From Clostridia bacterium (GTDB lineage Bacteria; Bacillota; Clostridia; Oscillospirales; Acutalibacteraceae), in assembly GCA_900752115.1 (NCBI GenBank), contig CAADUC010000080.1:1-34871 (forward strand): a stretch of DNA of 34,871 bases, given 5' to 3'. Within the stretch, counting starts at the first letter, position 1; each line of letters opens with the position of its first letter. Of this stretch, positions 24,001-32,348 are shown piece by piece. The position numbers were made by a program, and so were the translations under genes. The notes under the pieces were generated by a model, which was not told the DNA's origin, searched no databases, and saw only the letters and a program-made list of their open reading frames with translations.

Positions 24001-24155
24001 TATATAGCACGCTCCCAGGTCAGGCAAGGGGAGCTCCCCTGTCCCGTTCCGGCAGAACAGCCAGCACCTTATGCGCGGGGAAACGAAAAAACGCAGAGCA
24101 CAGCCCTTGCTGGACGCACTGTATAAAAAATAAGGAAGAAAAAATACAAAAATTT

Positions 24156-24192
24156 CCAACCCCCGGAAAGCGGAGGCTTTGCCGGGGGTTGG
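24156..24192 (-). terminator. Terminator between the transporter genes and the sensor kinase
   Basis: An 11-bp stem (CCAACCCCCGG at 24156-24166 with 24182-24192) continues into an inner AAAGC/GCTTT stem. On the minus strand it is followed by a T-rich run (AAATTTTTGTATTTTTTC). It separates the ABC operon from the kinase gene. Some read-through may still couple them. Confidence 0.85.
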
Positions 24193-24205
24193 AATCAGGC
24201 GATTG

Positions 24206-25087
24206 TCAGCCCTTGATCGCACCAATCAGAATACCGCGTACGAAATACCGCTGAAAGAACGGGTAGGCAACCAATAAGGGAAGTACTCCCAACACAGCGA
24301 TTGCCATACGGATCCCCGTGGCCGGAAGATTGGACAGCTCTATCCCACTGCTCTGCGCTACACCGCTGAGCAAAAACTGAATATTCATCAGCATTTTGTT
24401 CAGAAGTACCTGCACACTGTACAGTTTGTCACTGCTGATATAGTACAGACCGTTCATCCAGTCGTTCCAGTATCCAAGACCTATCATCAACGTCAGCGTC
24501 GCAAGAATCGGCGAAGACATCGGCAGCACAATTCGGAGCAAGATCCGGAACTCACCCGCCCCGTCAATCCGTGCCGCATCCTTGACGGAAACGGGAATGT
24601 TGGCTGAAAAATACGTTTTGGCCATGATGACGTAAAATGCATTCATCAGCAGGTTGGGGACGATGAGTGCTGCAAGCGTATTCTTGATGTGAAACATCTG
24701 CGTCCACATAATGTACGAGGGAACGAGACCGCCCCGGAACAGCATGGTAAAGAACAGGATAAACGAGAAAACCCGTCTGCCGGGAAGCCCTTCCCACGAG
24801 AGTGCATAACCGTACAGTACTGTAATTGTCAGCCCAACAACCGTACCAATCACAGTGGTAAGAACAGAGATTCCATAGCCGCGCAGAACTTCCTGCGACT
24901 GCAGCAGAAGATAATTATAGCTGGAAAAGTCAAGGGAACGGGGGAAAAACGAGTATCCGTCGCGAATCAAAATCTCCTCACTCGTCAGCGACGAGGAAAC
25001 CATCAGCAAAAAGGGAAGCACTGAACACAGCGAAAAAAACACAAGAATCAGATGAAATCCCAGACGGGATGCTTTATCCGAACGCAT
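24206..25087 (-). CDS. Carbohydrate ABC transporter permease, LplC/YtcP type
   Basis: 293 residues with six predicted membrane segments. The EAA loop that docks the ATPase is seen as SVKDAARIDGAGEFRILLRIVLPMSSP (about 182-208). The end, FFQRYFVRGILIGAIKG, is the hallmark of the LplC/YtcP branch of CUT1 permeases. It forms a heterodimer with the upstream permease to import oligosaccharides. ATG 25087 has GGAGGGGAG upstream and lies 17 bp after the stop of the partner gene. No ATPase gene is present in the locus. CUT1 systems of this type commonly use a shared MsmK/MsmX-like ATPase encoded elsewhere. Confidence 0.94.
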   Translation of the reverse strand: MRSDKASRLGFHLILVFFSLCSVLPFLLMVSSSLTSEEILIRDGYSFFPRSLDFSSYNYLLLQSQEVLRGYGISVLTTVIGTVVGLTITVLYGYALSWEGLPGRRVFSFILFFTMLFRGGLVPSYIMWTQMFHIKNTLAALIVPNLLMNAFYVIMAKTYFSANIPVSVKDAARIDGAGEFRILLRIVLPMSSPILATLTLMIGLGYWNDWMNGLYYISSDKLYSVQVLLNKMLMNIQFLLSGVAQSSGIELSNLPATGIRMAIAVLGVLPLLVAYPFFQRYFVRGILIGAIKG

Positions 25088-25104
25088 GCAGCCTCTCCCC
25101 TCCC

Positions 25105-26046
25105 TCAAAACAGTGCGCTGTCGCGATCCAGTCTGCGCACGGCGAAATTGGCAAGCAGAACCAGAACAAATCCAACCATGGACTGGTAAACACCCGCCGC
25201 CGACGACATTCCAATGTTGTTGGATTCCATCAAACCGTGATACACATAGAGATCAATCGTGTTGGTCACATCGAGCAGAACGCCGCTGTCCATTGGAATC
25301 TGATAAAACAGGCCGAAATCCGAATAGAAGATTCGTCCCACAGCCAACAGCGTAAGCGTGATGATCGTCGTCTTCAGGCCGGGCAGCGTAATATGCAGAA
25401 ACTGCTTCCATCGCCCGGCCCCGTCGATAACCGCCGCCTCATAGTATTCCTTGTCAATGGAGATCAGGGCGGCATAATACAGCAAAACCTGGTAGCCGAG
25501 GTTTTTCCAGAGATAGACTATCACCAGGATGAAAGGCCAATACTGCGGTTCGGAATACCAGGATACCGCTTCCATTCCGAGCGGCTCCAAAATTCCTTTG
25601 TTTATAAATCCGGTGCGGCTGTTCAGAAATCCGTTTACGAGAAAGCTGGCAATTACCATCGAAATTAGATACGGAATCAGTACGGAAGTTTGATAAACCT
25701 TTTTTGCAAAAGAGGAGCGAATCTCGTTGAGAGCCACGGATACCAGGATCGCCAGCACCGTTCCGAGCACAATAAAGGTTACGTTGTACAGAAGAGTGTT
25801 CCGCGTAATCAGCCAGGCGTCGCTTGTCCGGAAGAGAAATTCAAAATTGGAAAGGCCTGTCCACGGGCTTTTCCACATGCCCAGCTGATAATTGAAGTTC
25901 TTGAACGCAATCACAATTCCTGCCATAGGAATGTAATTGTTGATCAGCAGATAGACAAATCCGGGCAGCAGCATTGCGTAGGCCGGCCAATACCGCAGGA
26001 TTTTTGCAGGTCCGGATCTGCCGGTCCCCTTTTTTGTCTCTTTCAT
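25105..26046 (-). CDS. Carbohydrate ABC transporter permease, LplB/YteP type
   Basis: 313 residues with six predicted membrane segments. Family markers are YAMLLPGFVYLLINNYIPM near the start, TGLSNFEFLF, LIPYLISMVIASF and the EAA loop YYEAAVIDGAGRWKQFLHITLPGLK. It is the first permease of the LplB-LplC pair. ATG 26046 was chosen. A GGAAGGA site lies some 12-15 bases upstream, which is rather far, and an in-frame GTG at 26094 inside the end of the binding-protein gene is an alternative. It starts 23 bp after the solute-binding-protein stop. Confidence 0.93.
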   Translation of the reverse strand: MKETKKGTGRSGPAKILRYWPAYAMLLPGFVYLLINNYIPMAGIVIAFKNFNYQLGMWKSPWTGLSNFEFLFRTSDAWLITRNTLLYNVTFIVLGTVLAILVSVALNEIRSSFAKKVYQTSVLIPYLISMVIASFLVNGFLNSRTGFINKGILEPLGMEAVSWYSEPQYWPFILVIVYLWKNLGYQVLLYYAALISIDKEYYEAAVIDGAGRWKQFLHITLPGLKTTIITLTLLAVGRIFYSDFGLFYQIPMDSGVLLDVTNTIDLYVYHGLMESNNIGMSSAAGVYQSMVGFVLVLLANFAVRRLDRDSALF

Positions 26047-26069
26047 GCCTTTGTTGTTCAATCCTTCCG

Positions 26070-27623
26070 TTATGAATTTTGTGCTTCGAGCCACTCATCA
26101 AACTGACGCTGCTTTTCCTCGATAATCGTGTTGATACCGGCAGCATCAAGCTCCTCAAGGAATTTCGGGATCGCTTCGTCCGGGTTGAGCGCGCCGGCCA
26201 GGAGCGGGTTGTTATACTTGGCCTCCACATTGTTGCATGCAGCAATTTCGTTAAGCACAGACGTGCTGTCAAATGAGAAGCCCTTGCCAACAGACTGGTA
26301 TGCCGTATCATTGAATTCCTGCGTCTTTTCCCACAGCTGCGGATCCGCCTGTGCGCCGAAAACGTACAGGATCAGCTCATTCGGCCAGGCCCAGGCCGCG
26401 ACAGAATAATCCGTGGTTGAGGCTGAAACACCCTCGGGGAAGTCGATCAGTCCCTTTTCCTCATCGACAAACTCCCAGTGCTTCGACTCAATGCCGTAGG
26501 CAAAAAGATTGCCGAGCTCCGGATTCAGATACATCTCCGACAGAACCTGAAGCGCACGCTCAGGCTGCTCACACTGGTACGGAATCATCCAGCACTCGGA
26601 AAGATTGGAGGTGGTCGAATAAGCGTCAATGATCGGAATCATGGTCATTTCCTTGCCCGTAGCGCTCTCGTCCTCTGCCTCGATACCGGGCTTGTTGTTA
26701 TGAAAATAACCGAAGGCAGTGCCTGCCGCAATGAGCGTGCTGGCCGTCTCGGAGTTGGAGCTGGCATCCGGCATGATCAGCCCTTCCTGCGCCCAGCGAT
26801 AATGCAGTTCGCAAATGGAACGGTAAGTGTCTGTGGCAAACCAGTTGACCAGCTCCGTGCTGTCCGTCCGGCAGTCCTCCAGAACCCCGTAATCATTTCC
26901 GAGATTATCCATATACGACATGACGCCGCCCATGTTGCCGCCGCTTGTCACAATCGGATCCACATCCGGGAAAGTTTCCTTGACCGCGCGAAGCAATCCT
27001 TCGAGATCGGATTCTTCCTTAATGGAAGAAATATCGTAATCCAGCTGATCCAGCATCTCCGTAACACAGCTGAAGCCATAGCCGCTCGCGTGCTCCTTGC
27101 CGTTCGGCACGCCGTAGATCTGGCCGCCCCGCTGCATACATTTCCAGTCCTCCTCTGTCACGGCAGCTCTCAGTTCCGGAGCTGCGCTCTCAAGCAGATC
27201 GTTGAGCGCGAGCACCTGCCCGCTGGCGGAAGCGCTGTCAAGGCTGCAGGAAAAGAAACCGCTGGAGATCAAATCGAGCTTTTCGCCGCCTGCCAGCGCA
27301 AGCTGCATCTGCTGATCATACTCAAGGTAACCGTAGCGCACCAGCGTAACCGTCGTATTGTATTTTTCCTCCAAAATTTTACTGGCGGCCTCAGCCACCT
27401 CGGCGCATGCCTCCGTTCCCGCATCTCCGAGCGCCGCGATCGCCACCGTGTAAGGCTCCTGCTGCACGGATTGTTCTTCTTCCGTCTGCGACATGGTTTC
27501 ATCGCCCGTGGATTCCTGCTGCACGGCGGAAGAAGCAGGCGTTTCTCCCGCCGCGCACGAGGCCATTGATGCAAGAAGAGCAATCGCAGTGAGGGCGGCA
27601 AAAATACGTTTCCTGTTTTTCAT
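26070..27623 (-). CDS. Lipoprotein solute-binding protein of the carbohydrate transporter
   Basis: 517 residues. A basic start (MKNRKR), hydrophobic core and lipobox-like LLASMASC put the lipid-modified Cys at residue 23. A Ser/Glu/Gln-rich linker to about residue 65 follows. The body is a type-1 extracellular binding protein of the LipO/YtcQ kind, with YNTTVTLVRYGYLEYDQQMQLAL, GGEKLDLISSGF, QRGGQIYGVPNGKE and a C-terminal DAAGINTIIEEKQRQFDEW. It captures an unknown oligosaccharide for the two permeases. ATG 27623 has AAAGGAGAG upstream. It lies 57 bp downstream of the beta-helix gene in the same direction. Confidence 0.93.
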   Translation of the reverse strand: MKNRKRIFAALTAIALLASMASCAAGETPASSAVQQESTGDETMSQTEEEQSVQQEPYTVAIAALGDAGTEACAEVAEAASKILEEKYNTTVTLVRYGYLEYDQQMQLALAGGEKLDLISSGFFSCSLDSASASGQVLALNDLLESAAPELRAAVTEEDWKCMQRGGQIYGVPNGKEHASGYGFSCVTEMLDQLDYDISSIKEESDLEGLLRAVKETFPDVDPIVTSGGNMGGVMSYMDNLGNDYGVLEDCRTDSTELVNWFATDTYRSICELHYRWAQEGLIMPDASSNSETASTLIAAGTAFGYFHNNKPGIEAEDESATGKEMTMIPIIDAYSTTSNLSECWMIPYQCEQPERALQVLSEMYLNPELGNLFAYGIESKHWEFVDEEKGLIDFPEGVSASTTDYSVAAWAWPNELILYVFGAQADPQLWEKTQEFNDTAYQSVGKGFSFDSTSVLNEIAACNNVEAKYNNPLLAGALNPDEAIPKFLEELDAAGINTIIEEKQRQFDEWLEAQNS

Positions 27624-27680
27624 GGTATTTCTCTCCTTTTCCGTCGGCACGGCCTGTATGACGCCCTGCCAAACTCATAT

Positions 27681-29315
27681 TTATGAAATGAAAATCGATT
27701 CCTTCCAGGCTCGGTTACCCGAACCGCACGCTTCCTCGAGAAGACGCTGATCTGCAGCTTCATACCGGTAGGCAAACACTTTTTTCCCTTTGTCCAGAAG
27801 GTTATTTTCAAACACAAGACCGGGACCGACGCTGTTTTCTCGCGCAAAACCGCGCCCCGCGGCCCATGCGCCTGCCATATTCAGGAAGCAGTCGTAATCG
27901 CTGACCTCGTTGTTTCTGACGGTTACCTGATCAACAAAATTTCCCTGCGCGTAGACGCTGTACGGATACCGGTCGTTGACTTCTACCAAACCATAATCCC
28001 AGAAGCGATCTACGCGTCCCTCCAGCCGTACTCCGAACATCCGCAGCGGCTCCCGGACGCCGCGGATCTCATTGTGCTCGATCGTCACACTGCGGATCCC
28101 ACAGCGGCAAAGGCGGCTTGGCGCGGGCAAATCCTGCGTACCGTGCATGCCCTCCAGGACAATGCCCCAGTCGCGTCCTTCGATCCGATTTCCCCTCACT
28201 GCGACGCGCTCAAGAGTACAATCCTCACACACAATCTCTCCCGATTCTGCACGGACATTGATTAGGGCAACCGCCATAGATGGCTCGTCAGGCGTCTCCT
28301 CGCTCGGCAGAAGAATATTGTCCTCCATATAAATATCACTTGCTGAGCAGTGGTACGATTCTCCTCCCGCATACTGATTGCAGGAGGAGACGCACAGGCC
28401 CGTCAAAAAGTACGACACTCTGTTGCGGCAGATATGAAAATTGCGAATGGAGCATCGTTCACGGGCCGGCAGCGCTCCCAGAAATCCGATACAGGAATCG
28501 TCCACACCGCTCACTTCGTTTTGCTCAATAAACACGTTCTCCGTCGTACAATCCGCAATCCGGCTGTTCGAACCGGAGCCAACCGCTCTCCCCACGCCGT
28601 ATGTATAGTCGCATGTGGTAAAGATATTGATTCCCTCGGAGAACGTTCCTCCGTCCGGGTGGGCGTGAATCACATTTCCGTTTACAAACAGTTCCCGCAT
28701 GGAAACACCGCTGACAAAAATGCCTCCCGTCCAGTCCAACACGGCGGATAAAAGCACTGCGGTACAAGCTCCCTTTTTACGCGCACGGGAGGGTGCCTGC
28801 ATATCGCATTCCCGTATGGCAACATGACTCAGAGTGAGATCGCTTCCCGTCATGCCTCCCAGAATACACGCATGCGTCATTTCTTCAAACCGGCATTTCT
28901 CTATGGCAACGCCGTCAATAGACCGCTCCGCCTGCGTGATGAAAATTCCCGCGGAAAAATGGGACAGCGTCAGCCGCCGCACTGTCACGCCGCCGGATGA
29001 GAGAATCAATCCGCAGCCTGTGCCTCCCCCACGGAGGCACTTCCCCTGTCCGTCAATCACAACACGTTTTCCGGAACACAAAGGAGGAAGCACGCAGGAA
29101 AGCGTTGCTCCGCAGTCCGGAAACACCAACTCCTCCTCACCGCATATAAGCCGAATCTCAATTTCCTCATCTGTGTCGGGATCGCCTTGAATAGCCCGGG
29201 GACAGCGGTGTGCTGCTTCCGTGTTTTCTCCGTTGGCCAGTTCAATAGCTTCCGTCAGCGTGAGCCGATCACCGTCCCCTCGCAACATCGGGCTTTCAAC
29301 CTGTATAATTGCCAT
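27681..29315 (-). CDS. Right-handed parallel beta-helix protein, cytoplasmic
   Basis: 544 residues. The N-terminus has LTLTEAIELANG (about 18-29), similar to the CSLREA-type cap that often starts beta-helix proteins, then VVIDGQG and a long run of short strands ending in asparagine turns (KCRFEE, NVIHAH, IEQNEVSG, ICRNRVSY, MEDNILL, RGNRIEG, EHNEIRG, RNNEVSD, FENNLL). Such folds occur in pectate lyases, polygalacturonases and polysaccharide epimerases. No catalytic signature I can name is visible, so no activity is assigned. There is no signal peptide. It contains many cysteines, which also suggests a reducing cytoplasm. ATG 29315 has GGAGGG 6 bases before it. ATG 29321 is too close. It is the first gene of the transporter operon and probably acts on the imported sugar. 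Confidence 0.85.
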   Translation of the reverse strand: MAIIQVESPMLRGDGDRLTLTEAIELANGENTEAAHRCPRAIQGDPDTDEEIEIRLICGEEELVFPDCGATLSCVLPPLCSGKRVVIDGQGKCLRGGGTGCGLILSSGGVTVRRLTLSHFSAGIFITQAERSIDGVAIEKCRFEEMTHACILGGMTGSDLTLSHVAIRECDMQAPSRARKKGACTAVLLSAVLDWTGGIFVSGVSMRELFVNGNVIHAHPDGGTFSEGINIFTTCDYTYGVGRAVGSGSNSRIADCTTENVFIEQNEVSGVDDSCIGFLGALPARERCSIRNFHICRNRVSYFLTGLCVSSCNQYAGGESYHCSASDIYMEDNILLPSEETPDEPSMAVALINVRAESGEIVCEDCTLERVAVRGNRIEGRDWGIVLEGMHGTQDLPAPSRLCRCGIRSVTIEHNEIRGVREPLRMFGVRLEGRVDRFWDYGLVEVNDRYPYSVYAQGNFVDQVTVRNNEVSDYDCFLNMAGAWAAGRGFARENSVGPGLVFENNLLDKGKKVFAYRYEAADQRLLEEACGSGNRAWKESIFIS

Positions 29316-29438
29316 TGTCATCCCTCCTCCTGTTGGTATTCCTATCATATCGAATTTTTCACCGGCTTTTCTACCAGGAATATCCGTTGTATTATTAAAA
29401 AACTCATTCATTGAAACAAAAAAGCGTACGGAAAGTCC

Positions 29439-29469
29439 TTGACTTAGAGTGAACTCCAAGTGCTACAAT
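29439..29469 (+). promoter_or_regulatory. MerR-type promoter with 19-bp spacer
   Basis: TTGACT (29439-29444) and TACAAT (29464-29469) are 19 bp apart, too far for free RNA polymerase but typical of promoters activated by MerR-family proteins that untwist the DNA. The spacer holds the dyad CTTAGAGTGAACTCCAAG (29443-29460, 7 of 9 positions symmetrical), which resembles operators of the AdhR/NmlR-type MerR proteins. The regulator gene is not in the window. Confidence 0.8.
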
Positions 29470-29547
29470 AGCCGTATCCGCTTGTTTGGCAGGGACGCGG
29501 GCGGCCCGACAGGCAGACAGCGTTCCATTTGGAAAGGAGAGATCACC

Positions 29548-30681
29548 ATGATTTACAGAGATTTTCAGGATTTAAAGCTTTCGGCGCTCGGCATGGGCGC
29601 CATGCGGCTGCCCGTGATCGACGGCGACGATACGCGCGTGGATCAGGAGCTGGTCAACAAAATGGTCGCCTGCGCCATGGAGGGCGGCGTCAACTATTAC
29701 GACACCGCCTGGGGCTACCACGGCGGACAGTCGGAGCTTGCCATGGGACGCGCACTGGCCGCGTATCCACGGGAAAGCTTTTATCTGGCCGACAAGTTTC
29801 CCGGCTACGACCTGTCCAACATGGACAAAGTCGAGGAGATCTTCGAGAAACAGCTTGAAAAATGCGGCGTGGAGTATTTTGACTTCTATCTGATCCACAA
29901 TGTCTGCGAGCTGAACATTGAGGAGTATCTCAACCCTGCTCACCGGATTTACGACTACCTGACAGCACAGAAGAAAAACGGACACATCCGCCATCTCGGC
30001 TTCTCCGCCCACGGCTCCCGTGCGGTCATTGAGCGCTTCCTCTCGGTCTACGGGGACGCAATGGAATTCTGCCAGCTGCAGATCAATTACCTCGACTGGA
30101 ACTTCCAGGACGCGAAGGGGAAGGTCGACCTGCTGCGCGAGCGTGGATTGCCCGTGTGGGTTATGGAACCGGTGCGCGGCGGTTCGCTCGCCTCTCTCAA
30201 GCCCGAGTATGAGGAGCGGCTGCGCGCTCTGCGCCCTGATGAGACGATCCCCGCCTGGGCCTTCCGCTTCCTGCAATCCATTCCGGAGGTAACCGTTACC
30301 CTGTCCGGCATGTCAAATCTTGAGCAGATGCAGCAGAACATCGCTACCTTCGGCGAAGAAAAGCCGCTTTCGGTGCAGGAAATGGACGCTCTGCTCGGCA
30401 TTGCCGACGAGATGGTAAAGAAGATCGCCCTGCCCTGCACCGCGTGCCGCTACTGCACAACGCACTGCCCGCAGGGCCTCGACATTCCCCACCTGCTCGC
30501 GCTGTACAACGAACACGCCTACTCGAACGGCGGCTTCATCGCGCCGATGGCTGTCTCCGCAATTGAGGAAGACAAACGCCCGAACGCCTGCATCGGCTGC
30601 CGCAGCTGCGAGGCTGTCTGTCCGCAGCAGATTAAAATTTCCGAAGCAATGGCCGACTTCTCCCGGATGCTCGGGCTGTAA
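29548..30681 (+). CDS. Aldo/keto reductase with C-terminal 4Fe-4S domain
   Basis: 377 residues. The AKR barrel carries the catalytic tetrad Asp52, Tyr57, Lys83 and His117 (in NYYDTAWGY, ADKFPGY and FYLIHNV). After about residue 285 a ferredoxin-like tail holds CTACRYCTTHCPQ and CIGCRSCEAVCPQ, predicted to bind two 4Fe-4S clusters. This fused type is frequent in anaerobes and is thought to reduce carbonyl compounds with electrons passing through the clusters, with the substrate unknown. ATG 29548 has GGAAAGGAGA upstream. The MerR-type promoter lies 80 bp before it and suggests induction by reactive aldehydes or redox stress. A strong terminator follows. Confidence 0.94.
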   Translation: MIYRDFQDLKLSALGMGAMRLPVIDGDDTRVDQELVNKMVACAMEGGVNYYDTAWGYHGGQSELAMGRALAAYPRESFYLADKFPGYDLSNMDKVEEIFEKQLEKCGVEYFDFYLIHNVCELNIEEYLNPAHRIYDYLTAQKKNGHIRHLGFSAHGSRAVIERFLSVYGDAMEFCQLQINYLDWNFQDAKGKVDLLRERGLPVWVMEPVRGGSLASLKPEYEERLRALRPDETIPAWAFRFLQSIPEVTVTLSGMSNLEQMQQNIATFGEEKPLSVQEMDALLGIADEMVKKIALPCTACRYCTTHCPQGLDIPHLLALYNEHAYSNGGFIAPMAVSAIEEDKRPNACIGCRSCEAVCPQQIKISEAMADFSRMLGL

Positions 30682-30693
30682 GCGCGTCCTTTT

Positions 30694-30727
30694 GCGGCGG
30701 TCTCCTCCGGGAGGCCGCCGCTTTTTT
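30694..30727 (+). terminator. Terminator of the aldo/keto reductase gene
   Basis: A 12-bp stem (GCGGCGGTCTCC at 30694-30705, complement with one wobble at 30710-30721, TCCG loop) is followed by six T residues. Confidence 0.92.
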
Positions 30728-30847
30728 GTCTCCGGCAAAAACAGGTAGAATCATACTCCCCCATTGCGGGGAACCGGCAGACAGCAGTATACTGAAAGCA
30801 GCTCGAAGGAGCTCCGCGCGGTATCTCAGAAAACGGGAGGAAACCAC

Positions 30848-31888
30848 ATGAAAAACGATACGCAGCGGCTGACCGACTGGGTCATCCGCAAGATCAAAAC
30901 GGAATACCCCGACGACGTGGCGCTGCTCGTCGCGGTTGAGGGCGCCTCCATTAACGGCGACGGCCACGGCGAACCGTTTGACTACTTCGTCCCTGCCACG
31001 GAGCACGGAAATGAGCTGGCACAGACCTTTATCATCGGCGGTGTCGGAAACGACCTGTATCCGCGTTCCTGGGAGCGCATGGAACGCACCGCCTCTCTCG
31101 ACGACCCGTGTACGCCGTGCCTCGGCGGCGCGAAAATCCTCTACGCCCGCACGCCTGAGGATGAGGCTCGCTTTGAGGCGCTGCGGCAAAAATTGCTCGA
31201 CCGCCTCGCCGATCCGCATTTTGTCTATGTCAAGGCGCTCGAAAGACTCGAGGAGGCCATGCGCCTTTACGCGGCGATGGAGTTTGAGGAGCGTCTCTGC
31301 CGTGTACGCGCCCAAGCAGGGTACGCCTTTACCTCGCTCGCGGACGCCGCGGCATACCTGAACGGCACCTGGAGAAAGGACTGGCACCACGGGCCGCTCG
31401 CGGAGATCCTGACCTGGAAAGCGCTGCCGGACGGATTTGCGGAGCTGTACCGCCGCATGCTTGGCGCAAAGGAGGCAAGTGAGCTGCGCAGCCTGACGCA
31501 TTTGCTCATCGCCTCGACGCGCCGTTTCATTGCTTCATACCGTCCGCAGGACGAGCCGGGCGAGCGCACGCCCGATTACCACAGTCTCGCGGGCTGGTAC
31601 GAGGAGCTTTGCACCTGGTGGAAGCGTCTTTCCTTCTTCTGCGCATCGGGAGACGCCGGTTCCGCGTTCCGTGAAGCGTGCCAACTGCAGGAGGAGCTCG
31701 ACGTCGTGGGCGAGGAATTCGGCCTCGGAGAGCCGGATCTGCTCGGCTGCTTTGACAGTGCCGACCTCGCGCCGCTGGCCGCGCGCGCCGAAGCGCTCGA
31801 GGAACAGCTTCTCACCCTTCTGCGCGCACACGGCATTACGCCGAGCGCTTACGACACGCTCGACGACTTCCTTGCCTCCCGGCAATAA
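30848..31888 (+). CDS. Uncharacterised nucleotidyltransferase-like protein
   Basis: 346 residues with no signal peptide or membrane segment. I do not recognise a named family with certainty. The N-terminal part, LLVAVEGASINGDGHGEPFDYFV (about 26-48), has the G-S/G..D.D shape of the nucleotidyltransferase active-site loop. The region IIGGVGNDLYPRSWERMERTASLDD follows, then helical sequence with FEERLCRVRAQAGYAF, NGTWRKDWHHGP and LTHLLIASTRRFIA. The second half resembles the helical substrate-binding bundle of aminoglycoside-type nucleotidyltransferases, but only loosely. GGGAGG lies 6 bases before ATG 30848. The CD3324-family gene follows 27 bp later, so the two probably share a transcript. 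The function is unknown. Confidence 0.8.
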   Translation: MKNDTQRLTDWVIRKIKTEYPDDVALLVAVEGASINGDGHGEPFDYFVPATEHGNELAQTFIIGGVGNDLYPRSWERMERTASLDDPCTPCLGGAKILYARTPEDEARFEALRQKLLDRLADPHFVYVKALERLEEAMRLYAAMEFEERLCRVRAQAGYAFTSLADAAAYLNGTWRKDWHHGPLAEILTWKALPDGFAELYRRMLGAKEASELRSLTHLLIASTRRFIASYRPQDEPGERTPDYHSLAGWYEELCTWWKRLSFFCASGDAGSAFREACQLQEELDVVGEEFGLGEPDLLGCFDSADLAPLAARAEALEEQLLTLLRAHGITPSAYDTLDDFLASRQ

Positions 31889-31915
31889 AGCGCGGCGGGA
31901 AAGGCGGGAAACCGA

Positions 31916-32176
31916 ATGAAATATCGAAACGCTTCGGAGGTTCTGCCGGACAGCCTCCTGCGGGAGCTGCAAAAATATGCGTCAGGGGAGCTGCTCTACG
32001 TCCCCGCCGACAGCGGCCGGAAAAAATGGGGCGAGCGTTCCGGGGCTCGCACCTTTTATCAGGAACGCAACGAGGAAATCCGCTACCGGCACTTTCATCT
32101 CAAAATCCCCATTGAAACGCTCTGCGAAGAGTACGGCCTTTCCACTGAGACCGTGCGGAAGATCGTCTACCGGTGA
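31916..32176 (+). CDS. CD3324-family small protein with HTH-like C-terminus
   Basis: 86 residues. The start, MKYRNASEVLPDSLLRELQKY, and the central GELLYVP match what is known as the CD3324 family, found widely in clostridia and of unknown function. The final 26 residues, HLKIPIETLCEEYGLSTETVRKIVYR, form a short helix-turn-helix of the kind seen in small DNA-binding proteins. The ribosome binding site is weak (GGCGGGAAA). It lies 27 bp downstream of the nucleotidyltransferase-like gene and is followed by a terminator. A DNA-binding role is inferred. Confidence 0.88.
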   Translation: MKYRNASEVLPDSLLRELQKYASGELLYVPADSGRKKWGERSGARTFYQERNEEIRYRHFHLKIPIETLCEEYGLSTETVRKIVYR

Positions 32177-32213
32177 GGAGGCTCTTGTTCTTTGACGTGA
32201 GCTTCGGTATAAT

Positions 32214-32240
32214 AAAAAAGCGCCGACACGCCGCTTTTTT
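32214..32240 (+). terminator. Small bidirectional terminator after the CD3324-family gene
   Basis: AAAAAAGCG (32214-32222) pairs with CGCTTTTTT (32232-32240) around a 9-nt loop. A promoter-like pair, TTGTTC (32185-32190), 17 bp, TATAAT (32208-32213), ends directly at its left edge. Confidence 0.6.
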
Positions 32241-32277
32241 CCGGCAAGCTTTTTGCCTTGTCAAAACGCGGTTTTTG

Positions 32278-32306
32278 GTGTCAAAGCAAGGAACAAAACG
32301 TATAAT
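32278..32306 (+). promoter_or_regulatory. Promoter of rsmE
   Basis: GTGTCA (32278-32283), a 17-bp spacer and a perfect TATAAT (32301-32306) lie 42 bp before the rsmE start codon. Confidence 0.65.
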
Positions 32307-32348
32307 TACATCGAAATTATACAAACTGGAATGACAGAGGGGAAGAAT

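Noticed and set aside
29449..29547. Longer start for the aldo/keto reductase
   Set aside because: The extension would begin within the MerR-type promoter. ATG 29548 has a strong GGAAAGGAGA site and matches the family start.
32253..32348. Upstream starts for rsmE
   Set aside because: They lie in or before the promoter. Only ATG 32349 has a properly spaced ribosome binding site.
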